Shown in pieces: positions 35,837-45,182 of a stretch of 64,000 nt of DNA. The translations under genes and the position numbers were made by a program. The notes under the pieces were generated by a model. It was not told the DNA's origin. It searched no databases and was given only the letters and a program-made list of their open reading frames with translations. This DNA comes from Aureimonas mangrovi (GTDB lineage Bacteria; Pseudomonadota; Alphaproteobacteria; Rhizobiales; Rhizobiaceae), in assembly GCF_014058705.1 (NCBI RefSeq), contig NZ_CP059692.1, forward strand, positions 3,398,001-3,462,000, given 5' to 3'. Numbering within the stretch: the first letter of the stretch is position 1; each line of letters starts with the position of its first letter.

Positions 35837-36778
35837 TCAGGGACGACGCGTCGGCACCGGTACCGAGGCCGGCAGGGCGGCGCTCGCGGTGGCCGCCGCC
35901 CCTGGAGAGTCCTCGCCCGAGGCGCTCACCAGGGAGATGCACCGATTCGGCAGCTCGGACAGCTGCATCGGGGGCTTGGGTGTGTAGGGCGGAGCGTCCG
36001 GGGGTGGCGGCTGCAGCGCAACGTCGAACCACCATTGCAGCGAGGCGTCGCAGCCTTCCGAAGCCGGCACCGCGCTCTGGGGCTCGCAGGCCGTGCCGGG
36101 CGGGCATTTCAGGCGGATATGGAAGTGGTAGTCGTGGCCGTAGGTCGGGCGCACCTTGCGCAGCCACGAGCGATCGCCGCCCGCGACCTCACACAGTTTC
36201 CGCTTGATGCCGGGATGGACGAAGATGCGGTCGACCTCCGGGTCGAGCGCGGCGCGACGGATGATGCGGCCATGCTCCGCGCGCCAGCGCCGATCGTCCA
36301 CCTCGAAGGTGCCCCGGCGCAGGAGCGAGGTCATATCCATGGTCTCGCGCTGGTTCTCGTTCAGGCGCCCCTGGGGCATCTCGGTGAGATAGACATCAGC
36401 GTCGAGCCCGATCTGGTGCGAGGCGTGGCCGACCGCCGGCCCGCCGCGTGGCTGCGAGATGTCGCCGATCAGGATGCCGCGCCAGTTGTCGTTGGCGGCG
36501 ACGGTCTGCGAGAAGCGCTGAAGGAAGGCGATCGTGTTCGGGTGGCCGTAGGATTTGTTGCGCGCGCGGCGAACGTCCTGCCAGTTGGGTCCGTCCGGCG
36601 GCATCTGCACGCCGCCGGACAGGCACCCCTTGGAATAGGAGCCGATCGCGTCGGTCCGATCGCCCGCCGGGCCGGCGACCGCGCCGAAGACATCGCGGGC
36701 GACCTGCGCCTCGGCCACCGGCGCGAGCGCCAGAAGCGCCGAGGCCACCAGCACCCATCTCCCCATCCGCTTCGCCAT
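35837..36778 (-). CDS. mepA: Penicillin-insensitive murein endopeptidase
   Basis: The 313-residue secreted LAS-type metallopeptidase cleaves D-Ala-mDAP cross-links of peptidoglycan. A signal peptide ends near AEA-Q25. Zinc ligands are recognisable in GHASHQIGLDADV (His121 and Asp128) and HDYHFH (His218, His220). The protein is longer than E. coli MepA because of a Pro/Ala-rich C-terminal tail. The start at 36778 follows GGAGGG at seven bases; an ATG or alternative start 12 codons earlier lacks this. Confidence 0.9.
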   Translation of the reverse strand: MAKRMGRWVLVASALLALAPVAEAQVARDVFGAVAGPAGDRTDAIGSYSKGCLSGGVQMPPDGPNWQDVRRARNKSYGHPNTIAFLQRFSQTVAANDNWRGILIGDISQPRGGPAVGHASHQIGLDADVYLTEMPQGRLNENQRETMDMTSLLRRGTFEVDDRRWRAEHGRIIRRAALDPEVDRIFVHPGIKRKLCEVAGGDRSWLRKVRPTYGHDYHFHIRLKCPPGTACEPQSAVPASEGCDASLQWWFDVALQPPPPDAPPYTPKPPMQLSELPNRCISLVSASGEDSPGAAATASAALPASVPVPTRRP

Positions 36779-36880
36779 CGGCGCTCCCTCCGTGCCGCCG
36801 CCCAAGGCTGGCACCGCATGGTGGAGCCGGGCTTACGTCGAGGAAGAGCGCGGCCCTGCGGCGCTTTGAGGGCCAGACGA

Positions 36881-39298
36881 TCAGCTCCGCAGGGTCGCGC
36901 CCGTCGCCTTCGCCACCGCCGCGACGATCTTGCCCGACACAGCCTCGATGTCCTCGTCGGTCAGGGTGCGCTCGGCGGGCTTCAGCGTCACCTCGATGGC
37001 GACGGACTTGCGCCCCTCGCCGAGCGAGGCGCCCGCGAACACGTCGAAGACGCGCACCTCGGAGACGAGCTTGCGGTCGGCGCCTTCGGCCGCGCGCACG
37101 ATCTTCAACGCCTGGACGGGCGCATCCACCACGAAGGCGAAGTCGCGCCGCACCGGCTGGAAGGGCGAGAGCGTCAGCACCGGCTTGGTGCGCGTGGCCT
37201 TGCGCTTCTGCTCGGGCGCTTCGTCGAGATAGACCTCGAAGCCGGCATGCGGGCCGCTGGCGCCCATCGCCTTCAGGACCTTCGGATGGAACTCGCCGAA
37301 CTCGGCCAGCACCGTCTTCGGCCCGAGCTTGACGAGGCCGGAGCGTCCCGGATGATACCACGGGCTCGCCGGCGTCTCGATCTGGAGCCGGTCGACCGGC
37401 ACGCCCGCTGCCTCGAGCGTGGCGAAGGCATCGGCCTTGGCATCGAAGACGCCCACGGGCGCGGCGCCGCCTGCCCAGTCGCGCCCGGCGCCCTCGTGGC
37501 GCGCGCTGGCGCGGCGCACACCGGCCGCAACGCGCCGCTGGCCGTCCGGCTGGACCGAACGATAGACGTGGCTGACCTCGAACAGCGCCGTCTCGCCGTA
37601 GCCCTTCGCGGCGTTGCGCACCGAAGCCGCCAGAAGGCTCGGCAGCAGCGAGGGCCGCATGTCGGACAGGTCCGCAGCGATCGGATTCTCGAGCTGCAGT
37701 TCCTCTGCGCCGCCGCCGAAGAGGCTTGCTTCGTCATGGCTGACGAAGGAGTAGGTCACGGTCTCGGCCATGCCGCGCGCGGCGAGCGAGCGACGTACGG
37801 CCCTGCCCTGCTTCTGCGCCGCGGTGAGGATCGGCGTTGCAACCGCCGCCAGACGCGGCAGCGCGACAGGCTGGATCTCGTCGACCCCGACGAGACGCAT
37901 GACCTCCTCGACGAGGTCGGCCTTGCCATCGACATCAGGGCGCCAGGACGGCGCGGTGACGCTCGCCGCATCGCCCTCGGGCTCCACGGTGAAGCCAAGT
38001 CCGCGCAGAAGCGCGACCTGACGCTCGGGCTCGACGTCGAGGCCGGTGAGCCGCTTCATCTCGGAGAAGGGCAGGTGGATCGGCCTCGGGGCCTCTTCTC
38101 GCAGGCCCGTCACGATCCTCTCGCTCGGCTCGCCGCCGCACAGGTCGAGGACCATCCTCGTCGCGAGGTCAAGGCCCGGCACCATGAAGGCCGGGTCGAT
38201 GCCGCGCTCGAAGCGATAGCGCGCATCGGTGATGATGCCGAGCGCGCGGCCGGTGCGCGCGATGTCCAGCGGCTCCCAGAGAGCCGATTCGATCAGGACC
38301 GTCGTCGTGTTCTCGTCGCAACCCGTGCGCTCGCCGCCCATGATGCCGGCGATCGACTCCACTTCTCCGTCATCGTCGGTGATGACGCACATGCCGACCG
38401 CGAGCTTGTGGGTGCGCCCGTCGAGGCCGAGGATCTCCTCGCCCTCCTTCGCATCGCGCACGATCAGCGCCGCCCGCGCTTTCGCCGCGTCGAAGACGTG
38501 GAGCGGGCGGCCGCGATCGAAGGTGATGTAGTTGGTGATGTCGACGAGTGCGTTGATCGGGCGCAGGCCGATGGCGCGCAGGCGCTTCTGAAGCCATTCC
38601 GGCGAGGGACCGTTCTTCACGCCGGTCACCGAGCGCACGGCAAAGCCGCGGCAGGTCCTGCTCTCGATCGAGACCGCGATGCCTGCAGGCCCCTTCCCCT
38701 CGATTGGCTCGACCGCCGGCGTCTTCAGCGTGCCGAGGCCCGAAGCGGCGAGATCGCGCGCGATACCGTAGACGCCCGTCGCCTCGGGGTGGTTGGGCGT
38801 GAGGTTGATTTCGATCAGCGGGTCGGCGAGATCCGCATAGTCCGCGAAGGCCGTGCCCACCGGCGCATCGGCCGGGAGATCGATGATACCGTTGTGCTCG
38901 TCGGACAGCTCCAGCTCGCGCTCGGAGCACATCATGCCGAAGCTCTCCACGCCCCGGATCTTGCCGACGCCGAGCGTCGTATCGATGCCCGGAACATAAG
39001 TGCCCGGCAGGGCGAGGACGCCGACGAGGCCCGCGCGCGCGTTTGGCGCGCCGCACACGATCTGCATCGGCTTGCCGTCGTTGACGGATGGGCCGGCATC
39101 GACGCGGAGGACACGCAGCTTGTCGGCGTCGGGGTGGGGCTCGGCGCTCAGCACCTTCGCGATCGTGAAGGGTCGCATCGCCGCGCGGTCGTCGACATGC
39201 TCGACCTCAAGGCCGATCGCCGTCAGGCGCGCGGTGATCTCGGCCAGCGAGGCGTCGGTTTCGAGATGGTCCTTCAGCCAGGAGAGCGTGAACTTCAT
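36881..39298 (-). CDS. pheT: Phenylalanine-tRNA ligase beta subunit
   Basis: The 805-residue beta subunit of the alpha2-beta2 synthetase starts [18 protein letters not shown], has the N-terminal tRNA-binding OB domain near residues 40-150 ([19 protein letters not shown]), B3/B4 and B5 editing domains, and the C-terminal ferredoxin-like anticodon-binding domain. Length is normal. It is separated from pheS by three unrelated genes, although the two are adjacent in most bacteria. That separation suggests independent transcription or read-through over the inserted genes. Confidence 0.96.
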   Translation of the reverse strand: MKFTLSWLKDHLETDASLAEITARLTAIGLEVEHVDDRAAMRPFTIAKVLSAEPHPDADKLRVLRVDAGPSVNDGKPMQIVCGAPNARAGLVGVLALPGTYVPGIDTTLGVGKIRGVESFGMMCSERELELSDEHNGIIDLPADAPVGTAFADYADLADPLIEINLTPNHPEATGVYGIARDLAASGLGTLKTPAVEPIEGKGPAGIAVSIESRTCRGFAVRSVTGVKNGPSPEWLQKRLRAIGLRPINALVDITNYITFDRGRPLHVFDAAKARAALIVRDAKEGEEILGLDGRTHKLAVGMCVITDDDGEVESIAGIMGGERTGCDENTTTVLIESALWEPLDIARTGRALGIITDARYRFERGIDPAFMVPGLDLATRMVLDLCGGEPSERIVTGLREEAPRPIHLPFSEMKRLTGLDVEPERQVALLRGLGFTVEPEGDAASVTAPSWRPDVDGKADLVEEVMRLVGVDEIQPVALPRLAAVATPILTAAQKQGRAVRRSLAARGMAETVTYSFVSHDEASLFGGGAEELQLENPIAADLSDMRPSLLPSLLAASVRNAAKGYGETALFEVSHVYRSVQPDGQRRVAAGVRRASARHEGAGRDWAGGAAPVGVFDAKADAFATLEAAGVPVDRLQIETPASPWYHPGRSGLVKLGPKTVLAEFGEFHPKVLKAMGASGPHAGFEVYLDEAPEQKRKATRTKPVLTLSPFQPVRRDFAFVVDAPVQALKIVRAAEGADRKLVSEVRVFDVFAGASLGEGRKSVAIEVTLKPAERTLTDEDIEAVSGKIVAAVAKATGATLRS

Positions 39299-39329
39299 CG
39301 GTTTCAGTCGTCTTTCGGAGAAATCGGTG

Positions 39330-39728
39330 TCAGCGCGACGTGGCGCGCCCGGCGGCCTCGCGCGCGAGCGCGTTGGCGTGAACGAAGCGGTAAGCCGAAA
39401 GCGCGACCACCGCGAAGGCGAGATTGACGAGGACGAGCGCCAAAGCGCCGGGGTTCCAGCCGAAGGCGAAGCGATCCACGATCACCGGCAGGAACGTGCC
39501 GACGGCCAGGCTGGCGAGAACGGCGGGCGTCGCCGAGAGCTTCGCGTACAGGACCGCGAAGATCGTCACGACCACGAGCGCGAGCACATAATCGCGCGGC
39601 GAGAACATCGCGGCCACGAAGGGCTCGCCGGCAAACAGCCAAGCGAGAAAACCGGCAAACAGCGTGCCGATGACGGCGCCGGCAAGGACGGCGATGATCT
39701 CGAGAACGATGCGGCGCGACGCGTTCAC
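39330..39728 (-). CDS. Small membrane protein, unknown
   Basis: The 132-residue protein has four predicted membrane segments (about residues 8-30, 45-60, 65-85 and 93-112) and a short basic tail. I recognise no family. It lies between the antitoxin gene brnA and pheT, 31 bases before pheT on the same strand, so it may be co-transcribed with pheT. Confidence 0.7.
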   Translation of the reverse strand: MNASRRIVLEIIAVLAGAVIGTLFAGFLAWLFAGEPFVAAMFSPRDYVLALVVVTIFAVLYAKLSATPAVLASLAVGTFLPVIVDRFAFGWNPGALALVLVNLAFAVVALSAYRFVHANALAREAAGRATSR

Positions 39729-39800
39729 GGGCGACGGCTCCTTCGATGGGCGGGCGGGGCACTCCTTGCCCGCCGCCGCGCGCCGGTCAAGCCCGCAGCG

Positions 39801-40148
39801 TCAACGAGAGTGGTTGCGGACGTGCTCGGCGAGCACCGCGTTGATGCGCGACTGCCAGCCGTCACCCGTCGCGCGGAAGTGATCGACGATCTCGCGGTCG
39901 AGGCGCAGCCCGACGCGCTCCTTCGTCGGCGTCTTCTGGACACCGCGTTGGCCGCGCGACTTCTCCAGTGCCTCGACAATCTCGGGAAAGATCTCGCGCA
40001 TCGGCCGGGCACGGGCGAAATCCTCGGCTGTCCATTCGGGAATGTCCTCGCCGTGTGATGCCTCGTAATCGTCGAGCGTCACGCGGCCCTTCTCCACGTC
40101 ATCGAAGGTCGGAAGTCTGCCTTTCATACTGCGCGCGCTCGCGGTCAT
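39801..40148 (-). CDS. brnA: BrnA-type antitoxin
   Basis: The 115-residue protein has the BrnA layout: an N-terminal acidic toxin-neutralising region (TFDDVEKGRVTLDDYEA) and a C-terminal ribbon-helix-helix DNA-binding region (KERVGLRLDREIVDHFR ... WQSRINAVLAEHV). It would bind and inhibit BrnT and repress the operon. Its start overlaps the toxin gene's end by 50 bases; an internal ATG at 40127 would shorten the overlap to 29. Toxin-first order is the rule for brnTA. Confidence 0.9.
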   Translation of the reverse strand: MTASARSMKGRLPTFDDVEKGRVTLDDYEASHGEDIPEWTAEDFARARPMREIFPEIVEALEKSRGQRGVQKTPTKERVGLRLDREIVDHFRATGDGWQSRINAVLAEHVRNHSR

Positions 40149-40380
40149 TGGCCTTCCTCATCGAGATGATGCGAACCCGCTTGCCGCGCGGAGTCCAATA
40201 GAATGTGCAAAGCCTGCCAAACAGGAGGTCGATCGAATTATAACGCGGCTCGCCATAGTCGCGCCGTCGATCCTCAAACGTCAGCACCGTGTTCATGTCG
40301 AAATACGCGACATCCGCGAAATCCAGCCCGCGCGTCTCGAGGTTCCACCAACGCTTGGCCTCGTCCCACTCGAACTCCAT
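40099..40380 (-). CDS. brnT: BrnT-type ribonuclease toxin
   Basis: The 93-residue protein matches BrnT in length and pattern: MEFEWDEAKRWWNLETRGLDFADVAYFD, then EDRRRDYGEPRYNS and a C-terminal RIISMRKANDRERAQYE. BrnT is a RelE-like mRNase whose basic residues in the C-terminal part are needed for activity, and these are present. The ATG at 40380 follows GAGGTGG. It begins only 36 bases from the pheS stop and has a palindrome in its short leader. Confidence 0.92.
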   Translation of the reverse strand: MEFEWDEAKRWWNLETRGLDFADVAYFDMNTVLTFEDRRRDYGEPRYNSIDLLFGRLCTFYWTPRGKRVRIISMRKANDRERAQYERQTSDLR

Positions 40381-40387
40381 CCGGCCA

Positions 40388-40419
40388 CCTCAATTTAATT
40401 GTGGCCACGAAAAGATCAA
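40388..40419 (-). promoter_or_regulatory. Candidate brnTA promoter with palindromic operator
   Basis: On the minus strand TTGATC (40414-40419, overlapping the pheS stop) and TAAATT (40392-40397) form a plausible -35/-10 pair with a 16-base spacer. The palindrome CC-N-CAATTTAATTG-N-GG (40388-40404) covers the -10, a good place for autorepression by the ribbon-helix-helix antitoxin. The Shine-Dalgarno sequence starts very close to the predicted start of transcription, which weakens the exact -10 assignment. Confidence 0.45.
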
Positions 40420-41498
40420 GCGCTGAGACCACCGAAGAGTGTCGGCATGTCGAGCGGGCGGAAGCCGTAATGCTCCACCCAGCGCACGTCCGCGTCGAAG
40501 AAGGCGCGCAGATCCGGCATGCCGTATTTCAGCATGGCGATCCGATCGATGCCCATGCCCCAGGCGAAGCCCTGATACTCGTCCGGGTCGAGCCCGACGC
40601 CGCGCAGCACGTTCGGATGCACCATGCCGCAGCCGAGGATCTCCATCCAGTCCGTGCCCTCGCCGAAGCGCACCTCGGCGCCGGAGCGGTCGCACTGGAT
40701 GTCGACCTCCATCGACGGCTCGGTGAAGGGGAAGAAGCTCGGGCGGAAGCGCATCGAGAGCTGCGGCACCTCGAAGAACGCCTTGCAGAACTCGGTCAGC
40801 ACCCACTTCATGTTGGCGACGTTGGCGGTCCGGTCGATGACCAGCCCTTCCACCTGATGGAACATCGGCGTGTGCGTGGCGTCCGAATCCTGCCGGTAGG
40901 TCTTGCCCGGGATCACGATGCGGATCGGCGGCTTTTGCGCCTCCATCGTGCGGATCTGCACGGGCGAGGTGTGGGTTCGCAGGACCCGGCGCACGCCGTC
41001 GGCGGCCGGTTTCAGGAAGAAGGTGTCGTGCATCTCGCGGGCCGGATGGCCCTCGGGGAAGTTCAGTGCGGTGAAATTGTAGTGGTCGGTCTCGATGTCC
41101 GGACCTTCGGCGACCGCGAAGCCCATATCGGCGAAGATCGCCGTGATCTCGTCCACCACCTGGCTGATCGGGTGGATGCGCCCGCGCGAGACCGGCGAGG
41201 AGCGCACCGGGAGCGAAACGTCGAGCGTCTCGGAGGCGAGCCGCGCCTCGATCGCGGCATCCGCCAGCGCCTCGCGCTTGGCGGTGATGGCGCCCTGCAC
41301 GCGGTCGCGCAGGCCGTTCAGCGCAGGCCCCGCCTCGCGGCGCTCCTCCGGGCTCATCTTGCCGAGGCCCTTGAGGCGTTCGGAAATCCCGCCCTTCTTG
41401 CCGAGGGCGGCCAGCCGTACGGCCTCAAGCGCCGCCTCGTCGCCCGCCGCCTCGATGTCGGAGATGTAGGTCGCCTCGAGGGCTTGAAGATCGCTCAC
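40416..41498 (-). CDS. pheS: Phenylalanine-tRNA ligase alpha subunit
   Basis: The 360-residue catalytic subunit has the N-terminal coiled coil (residues 1-85), then class II motifs: [10 protein letters not shown] with [22 protein letters not shown], and the C-terminal [17 protein letters not shown] at 41498 is chosen because it gives the standard 360-residue length and the usual opening SDLQALEA; a TTG nine codons upstream is the alternative. The 247 bases upstream contain no recognised gene. The normal rplT neighbour is displaced by the hxlR/SDR/Rid module. Confidence 0.95.
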   Translation of the reverse strand: MSDLQALEATYISDIEAAGDEAALEAVRLAALGKKGGISERLKGLGKMSPEERREAGPALNGLRDRVQGAITAKREALADAAIEARLASETLDVSLPVRSSPVSRGRIHPISQVVDEITAIFADMGFAVAEGPDIETDHYNFTALNFPEGHPAREMHDTFFLKPAADGVRRVLRTHTSPVQIRTMEAQKPPIRIVIPGKTYRQDSDATHTPMFHQVEGLVIDRTANVANMKWVLTEFCKAFFEVPQLSMRFRPSFFPFTEPSMEVDIQCDRSGAEVRFGEGTDWMEILGCGMVHPNVLRGVGLDPDEYQGFAWGMGIDRIAMLKYGMPDLRAFFDADVRWVEHYGFRPLDMPTLFGGLSA

Positions 41499-41745
41499 GT
41501 CGGTTCCGCTCGTTCGTCTCGTCAAATGCGCGCCGGCGCGCGCCCGCTTCTAGGACGAACGATGCGGCGACGCAAAGCGGACGTGGTTTGCCGCCGGATC
41601 GCCTCCGTCAGCCGAGATGCCGTTCATAGCACGAGGCGAGCCTGTCGGCTCATCCGCAACCGATCAGAACGGGCGGAAGGCCTCACTTGCAGACACCCGG
41701 GCCGGCCAAGCTGCGTCGCCGGCAGATGTCGCGAGAAGCGTCCGG

Positions 41746-42108
41746 TCACTCCGCTCCCGATACAACGGTTCCGGCGCCGCTCAAATGCCGGGTGATCGTG
41801 GATCGGTTCTGTGTTCCCCAGTGACACAAGGGCCTGAGCGCCTGCACGAGCGTCATCCCGAACGGCGTCACCGTGTAGTCGACCCTCGGCGGCACCTCCT
41901 TGTGGTCGTGCCGGACAAGAACGCCCGCACTTTCAAGATCACGCAGTTGCTGGATCAGTACCTTCTCGCTGATCCCTGCCACCGCTCGCTTGAGGTCCCC
42001 AAACCGTCGTGGTCCGTATCCAAGGTGATAGAGGATCAAGGGCTTCCACTTCCCGCCCATCACGGCAAGCGCGACATCAAGACCGCACTCCTGCTCACCC
42101 GTATCCAC
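41746..42108 (-). CDS. HxlR-family transcriptional regulator
   Basis: The 120-residue MarR-like winged-helix protein has the HxlR pattern: N-terminal Cys (QECGLDVAL), GGKWKPLILYHL, PRRFGDLKRAV, ISEKVLIQQLRDLE and PPRVDYTVTPFG. The single N-terminal cysteine is the usual redox or electrophile sensor of this family. The GTG at 42108 follows GAGGTGG; an ATG at 42180 would add 24 residues that do not fit the family and would cross the operator. It is divergent from the SDR at 42197, which it probably controls. Confidence 0.88.
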   Translation of the reverse strand: MDTGEQECGLDVALAVMGGKWKPLILYHLGYGPRRFGDLKRAVAGISEKVLIQQLRDLESAGVLVRHDHKEVPPRVDYTVTPFGMTLVQALRPLCHWGTQNRSTITRHLSGAGTVVSGAE

Positions 42109-42132
42109 GGACCACCTCACGGTTACCAAAAG

Positions 42133-42145
42133 GTCAGTACTAAAC
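42133..42145. promoter_or_regulatory. Candidate HxlR operator
   Basis: GTCAGTACTAAAC is a near-perfect palindrome centred on AGTACT in the 88-base divergent region between the HxlR regulator and the SDR gene. HxlR-type repressors usually bind such short TACT/AGTA-type inverted repeats next to their own and divergent promoters. Function is inferred from position. Confidence 0.45.
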
Positions 42146-42196
42146 AGGAGGTTTGCGCTGGTCCATATCCCGGCTCCCACACTTCAGGAGACGAAA

Positions 42197-42946
42197 ATGG
42201 GCAAGCTGGCTGGGAAAGTGGCGGTCATCACGGGTGCGAACAGCGGGATCGGCCTCGCGAGCGCCAAGCGTTTCGCGCAGGAAGGTGCCCGCGTGTTCAT
42301 GACCGGGCGTCGGCAACCCGAACTCGACGCCGCCGTGGCCGAGGTCGGCAACGGTGCCCGCGGCGTTCAGGGCGATATTTCCAACCTCGCCGATCTCGAC
42401 CGCCTCTACGATATCGTCGGCAGCGAAGAGGGCCGGATCGACGTGCTTTTTGCCAACGCTGGTGCCGGCGAATTCGCCGCCTTGCCTGACGTCACGCAGG
42501 AGCATTACGAACGCATCTTCGCCGCCAACGTGAAGGGAACGCTGTTCACGGTCCAGAAGGCGTTGCCGCTTCTCGTCGACGGCGCGTCCGTCATCCTCAC
42601 GGGGTCCACGGCGGCCACCGTGGGCTCGCCGGCCTTCAGCGTATACGGAGCGAGCAAAGCCGCAGTCCGCAGCTTCGCGCGCAACTGGATTCAGGAGCTG
42701 GGGCCACGCCGGATCCGCGTGAACGTGCTCGTCCCGGGCCCGACCTCGACGCCGGGTCTTCACGGCCTCTCGCCCAGCGAGGATGCCAAGCGGGCCTTCG
42801 CCGCTGCGATGGAGGCACAAGTGCCTCTCGGACGAATGGGAGAGACGAGCGAAACGGCGGCCGCCGCTCTGTTCCTCGCGTCCGGCGACAGCAGTTTCGT
42901 CAACGGCAGCGAGTTGTTCGTCGATGGCGGACAGGCGCAGATCTAG
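42197..42946 (+). CDS. SDR oxidoreductase under HxlR control
   Basis: The 249-residue classical SDR has TGANSGIG near residue 13, NAGAG (NNAG variant) and the catalytic VYGASKAA (Tyr-x3-Lys). A strong ribosome site AGGAGA precedes the ATG. HxlR-SDR pairs of this kind typically respond to quinones, aldehydes or disulfide stress, so a detoxifying ketone or quinone reductase is plausible. The Rid-family gene follows after 38 bases. Confidence 0.87.
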   Translation: MGKLAGKVAVITGANSGIGLASAKRFAQEGARVFMTGRRQPELDAAVAEVGNGARGVQGDISNLADLDRLYDIVGSEEGRIDVLFANAGAGEFAALPDVTQEHYERIFAANVKGTLFTVQKALPLLVDGASVILTGSTAATVGSPAFSVYGASKAAVRSFARNWIQELGPRRIRVNVLVPGPTSTPGLHGLSPSEDAKRAFAAAMEAQVPLGRMGETSETAAAALFLASGDSSFVNGSELFVDGGQAQI

Positions 42947-42984
42947 CCCCACCATTTCAACTCCCGATTCAGAGGCCCTTCCCC

Positions 42985-43383
42985 ATGACCAGGACAGAAG
43001 CGATCTTCCCCGCGGACCGTCTCGCCATCTACGAACGTGACCGCTATTCGGCCGCGATCCGCTCTGGCGACCTCCTCTTCGTCTCCGGCCAGGTCGGGAG
43101 CCGCGTCGACGGCTCTCCGGAGCCGGACTTCGCCGAGCAGGTCGAACAAGCCTTTCAGAACCTGGAGGCGGTCCTCAAGGCGGCCGGCTGCACCTTCGCG
43201 GATGTCGTGGACGTGACGAGCTTCCACACCGACCCGGAAAGCCAGTTCGACGCTGTCCTGCGGGCGAAGGACAACGCGTTTCCCCATGCCCCCTACCCGG
43301 CCTGGACCGCGATCGGCGTCAACTGGCTGAACGGGTTCGACTTCGAGATAAAGGCGACCGCCCGCATACCGGCGGGACGCTGA
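42985..43383 (+). CDS. Rid (YjgF/YER057c/UK114) family protein lacking the catalytic Arg
   Basis: The 132-residue chorismate-mutase-like trimeric fold is recognised from FVSGQVG near residue 32, the KAAGCTFADVVDVTSF segment and the C-terminal FEIKATARIP. In true RidA imine deaminases an arginine follows Pro-Ala before the last strands; here the equivalent position is Trp106 (PYPAWTAIG). It therefore probably belongs to one of the Rid subgroups without 2-aminoacrylate deaminase activity. It is in the same unit as the SDR. Confidence 0.85.
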   Translation: MTRTEAIFPADRLAIYERDRYSAAIRSGDLLFVSGQVGSRVDGSPEPDFAEQVEQAFQNLEAVLKAAGCTFADVVDVTSFHTDPESQFDAVLRAKDNAFPHAPYPAWTAIGVNWLNGFDFEIKATARIPAGR

Positions 43384-43493
43384 TTATTTCATGATAGCGT
43401 GCGCTCCCCGCGCATTTGGCGAGCGACGTCGATCGCGGTCGCGGCGAGGCAGCTCCTGATGCTGGCGGCCGCCAAGCCCCTGTTCTAACGTAG

Positions 43494-43527
43494 AAAAGCC
43501 CGCGCCGGTCTCCCCGCGCGGGCTTTG
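43494..43527 (-). terminator. Rho-independent terminator after rplT
   Basis: Arms AAAGCCCGCG (43495-43504) and CGCGGGCTTT (43517-43526) pair fully around a 12-base loop. On the minus strand the stem is followed by TTTTCTA, so it should end the infC-rpmI-rplT transcript and separate it from pheS. The T residues on the other strand may let it also stop the SDR-Rid transcript. Confidence 0.85.
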
Positions 43528-43553
43528 ATGTCTGAAGAGGTGTCGCCTTCGAG

Positions 43554-43973
43554 TCAGGCGGCCTTCTTCTCTCCGACGGCGCGCTCATAGGCGCCCGGGA
43601 ACTGGCCGTCCTTGATGTAGGACAGTGCGCCCTTCGCCTGCTCCACGAGGGCCGCGAAGGCCTCCGGCTCATGAATGGCGATGTCCGACAGCACCTTGCG
43701 GTCCACCTCGATGCCGGCCTTGTTCAGGCCGTCGATGAAGCGGGCGTAGGTCAGGCCGTGCTCACGCACGGCGGCGTTGATGCGCTGCACCCACAGAGCG
43801 CGGAAGTTGCGCTTCTTGTTGCGGCGGTCGCGCGTGGCGTACTGCTTCGAACGATCGACGGCTGCCTTGGCGGCGCGGATCGTGTTCTTGCGGCGGCCGT
43901 AAAAGCCCTTGGCAGCCTTCAGGACCTTCTTGTGCTTAGCGTGGGACGTGACGCCCCTCTTAACGCGTGCCAT
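43554..43973 (-). CDS. rplT: Ribosomal protein L20
   Basis: The 139-residue large-subunit assembly protein starts [18 protein letters not shown] and keeps the [18 protein letters not shown] core. It has a C-terminal extension of about 20 residues compared with the 118-residue E. coli protein, common in this order. A TAAGGAG ribosome site precedes the ATG. It follows rpmI after 39 bases. Confidence 0.97.
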   Translation of the reverse strand: MARVKRGVTSHAKHKKVLKAAKGFYGRRKNTIRAAKAAVDRSKQYATRDRRNKKRNFRALWVQRINAAVREHGLTYARFIDGLNKAGIEVDRKVLSDIAIHEPEAFAALVEQAKGALSYIKDGQFPGAYERAVGEKKAA

Positions 43974-44012
43974 GATCGATGCTCCTTAAATCTCGTAAAA
44001 GCCCGTCGCCGC

Positions 44013-44213
44013 TCAGCGGTTGTAAGGCATGTAGACCTTGACGATCCGCGCATCGGGCTCGGAGAGGACCATCGTCCCGCGCGCGTTGCGGATGAAGTCG
44101 TTGGAGCGTTTGATCATGCCGTGGCGCTTGCCGGCGGCACCCGCCTTGACCTTACCGGTCGCGGTGAAACGGAAGCGCTTTTTGGCTGCCGCCTTGGTCT
44201 TCATCTTGGGCAT
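44013..44213 (-). CDS. rpmI: Ribosomal protein L35
   Basis: The 66-residue protein reads [20 protein letters not shown] and ends YMPYNR, matching bacterial L35 along its whole length. CAAGGAGAG precedes the ATG. The 205 bases between infC and rpmI hold no gene; short GC-rich self-complementary stretches are present, but I cannot assign a specific leader element. Confidence 0.96.
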   Translation of the reverse strand: MPKMKTKAAAKKRFRFTATGKVKAGAAGKRHGMIKRSNDFIRNARGTMVLSEPDARIVKVYMPYNR

Positions 44214-44418
44214 TTTGCTCTCCTTGGATAGGAGCCACGACCCGACAGCGCCGATGAGGCGCGGAAGCGAACGGAAGGTTCGGAACGGTCGACAGCGTTA
44301 AGAGCCGCCACGGCATGCCCTGCCGGCCGGCTCATTCGTTGACGGGTGGCCTTTACGGCAAAACCGTGAGAAGGGCAAGCGCCCCTCGCGGCGATCAGCC
44401 CGGCAGACGGGACGATGC

Positions 44419-44958
44419 TCAGCCCCGGGGGGCGAGCACCATCATCATCTGGCGGCCTTCGAGCTTGGGCTCGGCCTCCACCTTGGAGATCTCCGCCGTC
44501 TCCTCGCGAACCCGCGAGAGAAGCTGCATGCCAAGTTCCTGGTGCGCCATCTCGCGACCACGGAAGCGCAGGGTGACTTTCACCTTATCGCCCTCTTCGA
44601 AGAAGCGGCGCACGGCCTTCATCTTCGTCTCGTAGTCGTGATCGTCGATGTTGGGACGCATCTTGATCTCTTTGACCTCGATGGTCTTGGTGCGCTTGCG
44701 CGCCTCGGCCGCCTTCTTCTGGCTCTCGTATTTCAGCTTGCCGAGATCGAGGATCTTGCACACGGGCGGACTGGCCGTCGGAACGATCTCGACGAGATCG
44801 AGGCCCGCTTCCTCGGCCATCGCGAGCGCATCGGCGGTCGGAACCTGCCCCAGGTTCTGGCCTTCGGCATCGATGAGCTGGACGAGCGGGACGCGGATGT
44901 CCCGGTTGGAGCGCGGCCCTTCCTTCTGGGCCGGCGGCGCACGAAATGGTCTGCGAAT
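44419..44958 (-). CDS. infC: Translation initiation factor IF-3, starting at AUU
   Basis: The gene encodes 179 residues when started at ATT (44958-44956). From there the protein reads [19 protein letters not shown], the standard alphaproteobacterial IF-3 N-terminus, and AGGAG lies nine bases upstream. The first in-frame ATG (44820) would remove most of the N-terminal domain, leaving 133 residues. IF-3 discriminates against non-canonical start codons, so an AUU start is the classical basis for its own feedback control. The C-terminal domain ([19 protein letters not shown]) is complete. Confidence 0.95.
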   Translation of the reverse strand: MRRPFRAPPAQKEGPRSNRDIRVPLVQLIDAEGQNLGQVPTADALAMAEEAGLDLVEIVPTASPPVCKILDLGKLKYESQKKAAEARKRTKTIEVKEIKMRPNIDDHDYETKMKAVRRFFEEGDKVKVTLRFRGREMAHQELGMQLLSRVREETAEISKVEAEPKLEGRQMMMVLAPRG

Positions 44959-45182
44959 GGTCGTTGTCTCCTGACGTTGACGATGTATGCGGCCCGATGC
45001 GAAACCCCTGTCAGGAGCAGCCGCAGCGGGCGGAATCGGGGGTCATACGACGCCGCGCCGATCCGAAAGAGCACACTATATAGCACGGCGAGCACACGAA
45101 TTCACGCCCGTGCCCAAGGCTTATTTTCGCGCGCTGCGATGCGCCCCGCCGCAGCGCGCGACATTCCGATGAGGAGACACCC

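Noticed and set aside
36035-39427. A 1,130-codon open frame on the plus strand opposite pheT and mepA
   Set aside because: It crosses two well-identified genes on the other strand and is explained by GC-rich antisense reading.
39729-39800. GC-rich inverted repeat after brnA as a terminator
   Set aside because: Arms GGCGGGC/GCCCGCC are present but there is no T-tract on the minus strand and the loop is long.
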